Assembly (NCBI GenBank): GCA_948471205.1
Contig: CAOKRT010000003.1
Location: 1-64,000, forward strand
DNA from: an uncultured Oscillospiraceae bacterium
GTDB lineage: Bacteria; Bacillota; Clostridia; Oscillospirales; Acutalibacteraceae
Reading direction: 5' to 3'
Length of the DNA stretch: 64,000 nt
In this document: positions 35,328 through 43,395 of the stretch, piece after piece
Numbering within the stretch: position 1 is the stretch's first letter
How the letters are laid out: the number at the start of each line of letters is the position of its first letter
Translations under genes and position numbers: made by a program
The notes under the pieces: generated by a model
What the model was told of the DNA's origin: nothing
Seen by the model: only the letters and a program-made list of their open reading frames with translations
Databases searched by the model: none

Positions 35328-36284
35328 ATGAAGTATGTTTTTATTGAAAATCCCCTTGCGGGAAGTAAAAGCAAGCAGCTTCTTTTTAAAGAGGTACAGT
35401 CGGCATTCAGATGGAACAGCAATGCAGAAATGATTATTGAGGAAACGCTTTATCAGGGGCATGCCAAGGATATCGCAGCTTCCTATGCGGAAAAATACGG
35501 AAATGAATGTGTGGTTGTAACCTGCGGGGGTGACGGCACGGTTCATGAGGCTGCCAACGGTCTGGCACATACGCAGACACCTCTTATGATTCTTCCTTTC
35601 GGCACCGGAAACGATTTTGCAAAAAAGGTTTACGGCACAAAGAAGCTTAATGCTCTTAATATTGTAAAAGCATTCGGTTTGCACAACGGTAATATTAAAT
35701 ACAGCGTAAAGCCGATAGATTTAATTGATTATAACGGTGAAAAGTGCATAAATGTTATGAGTTACGGTTTGGATACCAAGGTAGCGATATTGGGCAGAAA
35801 AATGGCAGATAAATTTAAGATACTTGGTCATCAGGCCTACAGCCTTGCTGTTTTTCCGTCCATATTAAGTTCTCTTAAATATCAAATTAATCTTGACCTT
35901 GATTGTATTGATGACAGAGGAAAGCCGTATAAAATCCGGAAAACACCTATGGAATATACGCTTTTTGCCATATGTAACGGCAGTTATTACGGCGGCGGCT
36001 TTTGTCCGTCTCCTGATTCAAAGCTTGATGACGGACTGCTGGATTATGCGCTTGTTGACGCAGTTTCGCTTTCCGAAGCGCTGCCGCTTATTCCGAAATA
36101 CAGTGAGGGTACGGCACATCTTCATTCCGAAAAAGTGAATGTGGGTTATATTACAGGCGGCAGAATCTGGTCTGTTGACGGTTCTGCGCTTCTTGGAAAC
36201 TGTGACGGTGAAAATTTTGATTACAGTGAGGTTCATTTTAAAATTGAAAAAAATGCCCTGAAGCTTTGTTTCCCGGAAAACTGA
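35328..36284 (+). CDS. diacylglycerol kinase-family lipid kinase (YegS/DgkB type)
   Basis: 318 residues. KYVFIENPLAGSKSKQLL is the first phosphate-contacting block, TCGGDGTVHEAANGL the GGDGT nucleotide motif and PFGTGNDFAKKV a further conserved block; the C-terminal half is the beta-sandwich domain. It likely recycles diacylglycerol from lipoteichoic acid synthesis to phosphatidic acid at the membrane. It follows galK by 19 bases and ends in a bidirectional terminator. Confidence 0.88.
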   Translation: MKYVFIENPLAGSKSKQLLFKEVQSAFRWNSNAEMIIEETLYQGHAKDIAASYAEKYGNECVVVTCGGDGTVHEAANGLAHTQTPLMILPFGTGNDFAKKVYGTKKLNALNIVKAFGLHNGNIKYSVKPIDLIDYNGEKCINVMSYGLDTKVAILGRKMADKFKILGHQAYSLAVFPSILSSLKYQINLDLDCIDDRGKPYKIRKTPMEYTLFAICNGSYYGGGFCPSPDSKLDDGLLDYALVDAVSLSEALPLIPKYSEGTAHLHSEKVNVGYITGGRIWSVDGSALLGNCDGENFDYSEVHFKIEKNALKLCFPEN

Positions 36285-36301
36285 AAAAGTATATAAAAAT
36301 A

Positions 36302-36331
36302 AAAAGCAGATACGTTATCGTATCTGCTTTT
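36302..36331. terminator. bidirectional terminator
   Basis: AAAAGCAGATACG (36302-36314) pairs with CGTATCTGCTTTT (36319-36331), between the convergent lipid kinase and response regulator genes. Confidence 0.9.
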
Positions 36332-36332
36332 G

Positions 36333-37064
36333 TTACATATTGCCATCAAGTGTTAAAAAATGCGGGGGGGGGTAGATATTATTTATAATAGCCTTATAGC
36401 CAAGGTTTTTTATGGTTATAATTTCAAAATCCTTGTTATTTTTAAACTTTTTGCGAAGCCTGTTGATATGCGTGTTTACTGTTTTTTCGCCGCTTTCACA
36501 GTCATAATCCCAAATTTCATCCATAAGCTGTGCTCTTGTGAAAATTCGGTTTGGCGAACGCAGCATGGTATATAAAAGATAAAATTCTTTCGGCGGCAGC
36601 ATAATCATTTCATTTTTCTTTTCCGTTATGTAGCTTACAGACAATGCGCCGTAATTTATAATTGTGTTTCCGAATTTGATGATGTCTGATGATGCTTTTT
36701 TTGAACAGCGAAGAATTGATTTTAAAATTAAATGAAAATCCTCGTAATCAATCGGTTTCGGAAGTACGCAGTCTGCCCCATAATTATAGCATATGGCTTT
36801 TGTTTTTAAATCTGTTGCCGATAAAAAGGCCATGGCGGGAATATGGTATTCCAGTATTTCAAGTGATTTCAGAAATTCCAAATCGTTATTTTTTGTATTT
36901 GTATCAATATCTATAATGCACATATCAATAAAATGCTTTTCAAGCTGTTTCTGCGCATCCTGTATAGTTAAAACGGAAGTTACTTTATAATGATTTCTTC
37001 TGAGAAAAGTACATAATAATTCACGCAGGTTATCATTCTGCTCTATAACCAGCATATTAAACAT
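36333..37064 (-). CDS. OmpR-family response regulator, orphan
   Basis: 243 residues. The receiver domain (1-120) has a phospho-acceptor candidate Asp52 in CIIDIDTNT and Lys in LPKPID, but the usual acidic pair is altered (VIEQND), so phosphorylation may be weak or atypical. The winged-helix DNA-binding domain (about 135-230) has LPPKEFYLLYTML, FTRAQLMDEIWDY and KTVNTHINRLRKKF. No histidine kinase is adjacent. The gene is divergent from the giant surface protein gene, and the region between has direct repeats suited to this protein class. The last codons run through nine C residues and into the terminator. Confidence 0.9.
   Translation of the reverse strand: MFNMLVIEQNDNLRELLCTFLRRNHYKVTSVLTIQDAQKQLEKHFIDMCIIDIDTNTKNNDLEFLKSLEILEYHIPAMAFLSATDLKTKAICYNYGADCVLPKPIDYEDFHLILKSILRCSKKASSDIIKFGNTIINYGALSVSYITEKKNEMIMLPPKEFYLLYTMLRSPNRIFTRAQLMDEIWDYDCESGEKTVNTHINRLRKKFKNNKDFEIITIKNLGYKAIINNIYPPPHFLTLDGNM
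36364..36372. repeat. nine-G homopolymer in the 3' end of the response regulator gene
   Basis: Nine G in an AT-rich genome, read as Pro codons on the minus strand (IYPPPHF). A change of one base would end the protein as IYPPRIF or IYPPPAFFNT, so only the tail after the DNA-binding domain varies. Confidence 0.85.
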
Positions 37065-37087
37065 AATAAACCTCCTGTATTGGAAGA

Positions 37088-37220
37088 GTAAACGTGATGT
37101 ATACGTCTGTATATATATAAGTATATATAGTAAGGTAAACTGAAAGTAAACAAACTTTATAAAAAATTGATAATAGGTTTATAAAAAGTTTACTTTTGAT
37201 TAATTTACCCAACATAGAAT
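37088..37220. promoter_or_regulatory. repeat-rich control region between response regulator and giant surface gene
   Basis: GTAAAC occurs at 37088, 37135 and 37146; the last two are 11 bp apart, the spacing of OmpR/PhoB half-sites on one DNA face. GTTTAC at 37188 is the inverted form, and 37146-37193 is an inverted repeat (GTAAACAAACTTTATAAA against TTTATAAAAAGTTTAC). A TAGAAT -10 at 37215-37220 has no good -35 at 17 bases, as expected for an activator-dependent promoter. Confidence 0.55.
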
Positions 37221-37278
37221 AGAAGAGAATTCGTATTGTTCATTTCGCACAAATTTTATTAACAGGAGGAGAACAATT

Positions 37279-40200
37279 ATGGGTAAAACGAAAAAGATGC
37301 TTAGTGTTTTTCTTGCACTTCTTATGATTTTATCATCAGTTACAGTTGGCTTAACAGCCTTTGCAGCTGATGCGGTTAAAACATATGACGGGCTTGATGA
37401 AAACCACCAGGCGCTTGCCGCTGCTTTGCAGGTTGATTATGTTGTGGATGTAAACAACTATAAAAAAGCTGCAAATTACAATTATATTGCTTTTGATAAT
37501 GAACAGGGCGATATTGCAAAAGCAGCAGCAGCTTTTTATAAATGTATAGAAAACACTGCCAACGGACGTTACGGAGAGATGGTTACGGCTGTTGAGAATA
37601 CATTAAAAGCTGCTATGGGCAAGGATTATACAACGGCTATGAACAAAGCTATCGGTTTTCTTTGCGGTTATGGTTCGGTTTCAAAGTATACCGGCAACAG
37701 CACAATAAAATTAACCGTAAATGAAAATATTAATAAGCTTTTGGAATCATACAACGTATTGGATGATGTGCCTGAATCTATAGAAGACAGAGCATTTCTT
37801 TATACATACGTTCAGACAGGTTCCAGTTCATCGTATTCCACAGATATTAAGCAGGAGCAGACAGCAGCTTCATTATCGGTTTTCAATGATTTTGCGAAGT
37901 TGTATTCTGCAGATGCAATGGCTAAAGATGTTGCATTGCTGACTGAAGCAGAGCTTAAAGATTATGATGAAAACGGACAGACGGTTATTGACGAATCCGC
38001 AAGAGTTTCCGAAGAAAACATCAAGAAATTTTTAGGCGAAAGTGTAACTTTTGAAGCTGCACAGACTTACCTCAACAGTGTTTTGGTTTTTATAGCCAAC
38101 AACGAATATGCCGCTGAAATTACTGCTATCGGCAGTGAAATTGACGGAAAAGATGTATCTGAATTTAATTTGGATCAGCTTAAAGCGCTAAAGAAGAGAC
38201 TGGACGATATTAATAAAGTTTACAACGAATATGTTCAGGTTCAGAAAGATGCGGTTAAAGCTTCTCGTGAAAAATATGATGTATATGTAACATTTTATCA
38301 GGATTCTTTTAACTACAACAAATATCCTGATTATAAAACGGAAATAGATAAGATTGAAAAGTATGCTTCAGATACGTATCCGTTTACAAAAGAGGAACTT
38401 CCTGCCGTTAAAGCGCTTCTGGATGCAATTGAAAAGAAATATAAGGAATTTTTAACGCCGATTCATTATCAGCCGATTATAGACGGAAAAGCTGTTTATG
38501 ACAAAGCGCTGGCAAACTACAATGCGGCTTTTCAGTATTATAATAATTTGGAATATAACGAATGCTTGGAAAACCTGATAAAGAGTTTTGATAATCAAAC
38601 CGTATCCAATATTCCTGAAACAGCAGAAGTTATTAAATCAAATACGCTTCTTATTGTTGATGATGCTGAAGGCAGTGTTCTCAATGCTGAAAGAGCGTTT
38701 ACCAATATGATTAATTTGATTTTTACAGACGGAAAAGCTTCTACACTTGCAAAAGCGGTTGATAAAGTCAAAGAAGATGTTAAGGCAAAGATTGGCGATG
38801 ATGCTTTTGAGCAGAAAAGAGCGTCAGATATAATTGATTGCCTTTATGGAAAAAATGCTGCTTCTTCAGCAACATCAACAAGAAATGTTCAGATTGAAGA
38901 GCCGTATCTTTACAAATTTCATTCAATTGAAGAACTTCTTGCGGCAGACAGTATTAATTACAGCATGTCTGACTTCTCAATCAGAAATACAGCCAGCAGT
39001 TACTCGCCTTGCTGTGCTGAAAATGTAAAATCACTTAAAGATGAAAATGTTCAGGGTGATTTTTCTACCTTCTTTAATTTGTTTACAGACGAATTGCTTC
39101 ATTCTGATATTGAAGCATATTCATTTGATGAAATTTCTCTTATTATAAGAAAAGCTGTATTTATATTAGAAAATATTTCAGCTTATTCTGAAAAAGAAAT
39201 CGCACACTTTTTCGGAAATGAAAAGTATAATCAGGCAATGGATTTTAACAGCAAGTGCGAAATAAAAGCTGCAGAACTGTTTAATGCAATGATTAATGCT
39301 GTTTATGATGCATACGGAAACAGAGAAGTTACTGCGGAAGAAGCAAGGGCTTTCTTTACAGAAGCTGCAGCAATAGACAGCGCTTATAATAAACTTACAG
39401 ATGCTGTTAAAGCAAATGAATCTGTTATAGAACATGTAGAAAAACTGAATAATTTAAAAGCCTCTGTTAAACTTATCGTTGATGAAGCAGATGCGGAAGA
39501 TTTTGTTGAAATGGTAAAGGCTTTTAAAGATAAATATCCGAAAAAAGACCTTGAAATCAACATTTATGATGCTTTCCATGCTGATTTAGCTCCTATTCTT
39601 GATTTTTATAATAATGCTTCTGAAGAAACCAAGGCAATGGAAGATGTTGTTAAGGCTTTTGATGATTTGTCTGCGCTGAACGAAGCAATGGATGCTGTTT
39701 TCAGAGCATATCGTTTTGAAGAATTCAAGAAAACTGCGCCTGAAAAGCTGGATCCGCTTTATACGGGCAATCTTGAAAACGCACAGATTATTGAATTTTC
39801 AACCTTTGATATTGCAAACATTAAGCAGATAATGGCTGAAATCAATAAGATTTACGGCGATTTATCCGATGAAGCAAGAATTGACGAATTTGTTGTAAAT
39901 TATATGGCAGTTGTTTCAATGCTTCAGGAAAGAATTACACTTTTAACAAATCCGCCGGAATTCCATCCGTACACAGTGGAATATCCTAAAAATACAACAC
40001 CGGCACAGGTGCAGGATATTATTTCCAGACTTGATGGCGTTATCGCAGGAGACCTTATTGAAAATCTGCTTGGTCAGCCGCTTGATGAAGCAATTGACGG
40101 ACTTCTCAACGGTCTTTTCACAGCAGACATTGTAACTACACTTGTGAAAGCGCTTTATCCAATGGTTAAAGATGCTTTAGGCAGTGATGCAAGCATAGCA

Positions 40201-43200
40201 AGTATAGCAAAAATTTATGTTATGCCCAATAAACTCGGAGAAAATTCCATTTCACATTATCCTTCTGTTAAAGCAGCGCTTTGTGCAGCGGGCGATGATT
40301 GGAACAAAGTGGACTGGGAACTTTTTGATTGGGTAAATTCAAAGGGTGTTCCTGTACAAGATTTGGAAACCTTTATTGATGCGCTCGGAGAGGCACTTTC
40401 AGGTGTAACGCCTATTCTTAATTGTCTTCTCAACGGAAAAGCTTTAATATTAAATATTCTTCCGGGTAATGCCGGATATGAAAAGGATATTCTGCCGTTT
40501 CTTGAACTGCTTGGCTGTAATGAAACGCACGGTCTGGTGACAACGGCTGTTTTCAATGCATCAATGAGTGATGTGCCGCAGATGCTCAGATATATTATAT
40601 ATCCTTTGCTTAACAGAGTAAAAGAACTTCTCAAAGAAAATACAGTTACAGATTTACTTGATATTATTGCAAATCTTTCCTTTGTAATCAGTAACGATAT
40701 GCTCAATGCAGGTGTTGCAGATCTTTTATGGCCGTTAAGCGATAAAATTGATTTGGTTCAGACACTGAAGGACGCAGGTATAGATTTAACAAATCTTATC
40801 GGCACAATCAACGGCTTCCTTGGAAGCACAGGCATTACACTTCCTGTTCTTAACTGGGCAGAATTTGCAGGTATCGGCACATATCATACAGACGGTGTAT
40901 CCATGCGCCCGTCAGGCATACGCAACTATATTGATGCGGCAGAGCCGGATGTACTTGTTCAGCTTCTTTATTATGTGCATGATGTTGTTGCTGCAAATAA
41001 AGATGCAATTCTTGGGCTTTTAGGCGACAGTTTGAGCCCTGAAATTAAAGATATTATTCTTCAGGTTCTTGACAAAGACAAGAAAACCTTTGCAGGTGCG
41101 CTTGTGCAGCTTCTTACACCTTATGATGCACCTGATTATACATGGCCGGCATTTGATTACAGCAAAACGAATGTTGACTATTCATCCTTCACATCAGCAG
41201 ATGTGAAAAATACGGTTGATAAGATTTCAACCATTCTGAACAAGGTGATTGCACTTCTTCTTGACGGTTCGCTGAATGATTTAATCGGCGGTGCGCTTTA
41301 TACAGGCGATACAGTTCAGACACTGTTCAAAACCGTTTACGGTTTGCTTGACAATCCGACTGTTGAAATGATTTTCTCACTTATCACAGTTACGGATGCA
41401 GACGGCAGAACTACTGTGCTTGATATTTCAAAAGATGCAGTTGCTGATAACTTAAAGTCTGATTTCCCGAAGGTGGCAAAAGCAATTGATAAAGCAGAAA
41501 GCATTTCTGCCGCAGTTATTAATGCATCTGACTGGGAAATTGAAGATGAAAAGGATTTTGCAAATGCTGTTGCATCCATTGCGGCTCCTATAGCACCGGT
41601 ATTAACGGCTCTTCTTGCAGGCAAGGGAATGACAGTAAGCATTGCAGACGGTGCAGTTGAAATTTACGGCGCAAACGGTTACAACAATGCAGTTAAGCCG
41701 CTTTTGGATGCACTTACATGCAAAACAGTTTCCGTGGCTGATTTCAATGCGCAGGCAAAGAAGGACAATAATAATACCGTTCTTAATGTGATGAATCCGC
41801 TTTTAGGTCTTGTTAAAAGCGTTGCGGACGATCCGCTTCATTCCGTAATCAGCATTATTCCGAGCATTTCCCTTTTTGTGGACAATAACGGAATACAGAC
41901 TGCTGTTGAACAACTTCTTGCTCCTCTTAACAATGTTCTCGGAGCAGTCGGTTCATTAATCGGAACGGATAATGTTTATGTATGGCTTGTTGACGATTTG
42001 TTAAGCGGCATGCTTGGTGCACAGCTTAACTGGAATAAGCTTCAGGACCAAATTGTTCCGCTTCTTAATGAAAAAGTTCTTAATAATATAGACATCAACG
42101 GCACAAAACTCAGCTTGAAACTCAATAATATTGACTGGGGCAAATTAGCAGGCTGTCTTGACAAAAACGGAAATGCATTTAAGGCAAATACTTCTGATTC
42201 GGCTGTAACAATCATTGATTACATCTGGAGCACTGTTAAGGCAAATGAGAAAGCAGTAAGAACGTTGCTTCAGTCACTGCTTGGTGAAAGCTACACAGAC
42301 GTTTCACAGTATATTGATAAATTCCTTGCACTTGATTCCTCTGCTCTTGTAAAAATTCTGATAGATTTAACTAAGGGTCTGGATGCATCATCCTACAAGG
42401 CAGACTGGTCATTCCTTTATAAAAATTATAAACAAACAACGGTTTCCTATCCTGCCGGCGTAACAGCAAAGGATATTGAAACAGCCGTTAAAACCGTTTC
42501 GGAAATTCTGAATAAGGCAATAGAACTTCTGCTGGATGGTTCACTGAATGATTTAATCAGCACATCGCTTTATACAGATGATGTAATTACATTACTTGCC
42601 GGCGCTGTGTTCTCGCTTGGTGACAACAGCACAGTAAATACTGTTCTCGGTGTTTTGAGTGTTGATCTTTCAAAAGATGCAGTTGTTAAGCTGTTAAGCA
42701 AGGATTATCCAAAGGTTGCCAAAGCAATCAAGGTGTCAGAATCGCTTGGAAATCTTGATACAAGCGAATGGACATGGAATATTAAAGACAGAAAATCCTT
42801 TACAAAGGCGATTGCAACGGTTCTTCGTCCGTTTGCACCGGCTCTCAATGTTCTTCTCAACAGCGGTGAACTCAATATAGCAGATGTTGTTGATTTCAAG
42901 GGATCAAACGGATACGAAAATGCAGTTAAACCGCTTCTTGATGCACTTGGCTGCAGCACGGTTTCAGCGGCACAGTATGCTTCGGATGCAAAGAAAAATG
43001 CAGATAATCTTCTTCTGAACATTATCAATCCGCTTCTTGATTTGGTTGATGAAATTCTTGCAAATCCTGTAGAAAAGATTGAAGCAATTCTGCCGCAGGC
43101 AGCAAACTTCATTGATAAAGGCGGCATTCAGTATGCAGTTGAAAACCTTCTGTATCCTGTAACCAATCTTGTAAGCCCGCTTGTTTCTGTAATTACAGAC

Positions 43201-43395
43201 GAAACCGTATTTGATTTTATAATTGATTTGCTCGGACTTGATATCAACTGGAAGAATCTGCACAATGATATCATTCCTATGATTAACGGTCTTATAAAAG
43301 AGATTGATATAGACGGCACAAAGCTCAGCCTGGCATTCCTGAAATTATCTGGTCAAAGCTTGCAGGCTGCGGAAGCCTTGTATCAGGCGGCATAA
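37279..43395 (+). CDS. giant repetitive surface protein, N-terminal 2/3 (frame breaks near 43337)
   Basis: AGGAGGA lies 8 bases before ATG 37279. A Sec signal peptide (LSVFLALLMILSSVTVGL, cleavage after TAFA) is followed by a helical region of about 850 residues rich in Lys, Glu and Ala, probably coiled. From about residue 900 large modules of 390-425 residues begin; recurring motifs are LLDGSLNDLI, LYTDD, NGYENAVKPLLDALGC, NIINPLLDLVD and INWGKLAGC. The frame changes near codon 2019 through one missing base, and the last residues (LKLSGQSLQAAE) are out of frame. With that base restored the protein has about 2982 residues. Likely a cell-surface adhesin or matrix protein; family unknown to me. 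Confidence 0.8.
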   Translation: MGKTKKMLSVFLALLMILSSVTVGLTAFAADAVKTYDGLDENHQALAAALQVDYVVDVNNYKKAANYNYIAFDNEQGDIAKAAAAFYKCIENTANGRYGEMVTAVENTLKAAMGKDYTTAMNKAIGFLCGYGSVSKYTGNSTIKLTVNENINKLLESYNVLDDVPESIEDRAFLYTYVQTGSSSSYSTDIKQEQTAASLSVFNDFAKLYSADAMAKDVALLTEAELKDYDENGQTVIDESARVSEENIKKFLGESVTFEAAQTYLNSVLVFIANNEYAAEITAIGSEIDGKDVSEFNLDQLKALKKRLDDINKVYNEYVQVQKDAVKASREKYDVYVTFYQDSFNYNKYPDYKTEIDKIEKYASDTYPFTKEELPAVKALLDAIEKKYKEFLTPIHYQPIIDGKAVYDKALANYNAAFQYYNNLEYNECLENLIKSFDNQTVSNIPETAEVIKSNTLLIVDDAEGSVLNAERAFTNMINLIFTDGKASTLAKAVDKVKEDVKAKIGDDAFEQKRASDIIDCLYGKNAASSATSTRNVQIEEPYLYKFHSIEELLAADSINYSMSDFSIRNTASSYSPCCAENVKSLKDENVQGDFSTFFNLFTDELLHSDIEAYSFDEISLIIRKAVFILENISAYSEKEIAHFFGNEKYNQAMDFNSKCEIKAAELFNAMINAVYDAYGNREVTAEEARAFFTEAAAIDSAYNKLTDAVKANESVIEHVEKLNNLKASVKLIVDEADAEDFVEMVKAFKDKYPKKDLEINIYDAFHADLAPILDFYNNASEETKAMEDVVKAFDDLSALNEAMDAVFRAYRFEEFKKTAPEKLDPLYTGNLENAQIIEFSTFDIANIKQIMAEINKIYGDLSDEARIDEFVVNYMAVVSMLQERITLLTNPPEFHPYTVEYPKNTTPAQVQDIISRLDGVIAGDLIENLLGQPLDEAIDGLLNGLFTADIVTTLVKALYPMVKDALGSDASIASIAKIYVMPNKLGENSISHYPSVKAALCAAGDDWNKVDWELFDWVNSKGVPVQDLETFIDALGEALSGVTPILNCLLNGKALILNILPGNAGYEKDILPFLELLGCNETHGLVTTAVFNASMSDVPQMLRYIIYPLLNRVKELLKENTVTDLLDIIANLSFVISNDMLNAGVADLLWPLSDKIDLVQTLKDAGIDLTNLIGTINGFLGSTGITLPVLNWAEFAGIGTYHTDGVSMRPSGIRNYIDAAEPDVLVQLLYYVHDVVAANKDAILGLLGDSLSPEIKDIILQVLDKDKKTFAGALVQLLTPYDAPDYTWPAFDYSKTNVDYSSFTSADVKNTVDKISTILNKVIALLLDGSLNDLIGGALYTGDTVQTLFKTVYGLLDNPTVEMIFSLITVTDADGRTTVLDISKDAVADNLKSDFPKVAKAIDKAESISAAVINASDWEIEDEKDFANAVASIAAPIAPVLTALLAGKGMTVSIADGAVEIYGANGYNNAVKPLLDALTCKTVSVADFNAQAKKDNNNTVLNVMNPLLGLVKSVADDPLHSVISIIPSISLFVDNNGIQTAVEQLLAPLNNVLGAVGSLIGTDNVYVWLVDDLLSGMLGAQLNWNKLQDQIVPLLNEKVLNNIDINGTKLSLKLNNIDWGKLAGCLDKNGNAFKANTSDSAVTIIDYIWSTVKANEKAVRTLLQSLLGESYTDVSQYIDKFLALDSSALVKILIDLTKGLDASSYKADWSFLYKNYKQTTVSYPAGVTAKDIETAVKTVSEILNKAIELLLDGSLNDLISTSLYTDDVITLLAGAVFSLGDNSTVNTVLGVLSVDLSKDAVVKLLSKDYPKVAKAIKVSESLGNLDTSEWTWNIKDRKSFTKAIATVLRPFAPALNVLLNSGELNIADVVDFKGSNGYENAVKPLLDALGCSTVSAAQYASDAKKNADNLLLNIINPLLDLVDEILANPVEKIEAILPQAANFIDKGGIQYAVENLLYPVTNLVSPLVSVITDETVFDFIIDLLGLDINWKNLHNDIIPMINGLIKEIDIDGTKLSLAFLKLSGQSLQAAEALYQAA

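Noticed and set aside
40257..40706. Minus-strand ORFs inside the giant gene, repeated at 42705-43127 and 43919-44326
   Set aside because: They are antisense images of the repeated modules and recur only because the sense repeats do.
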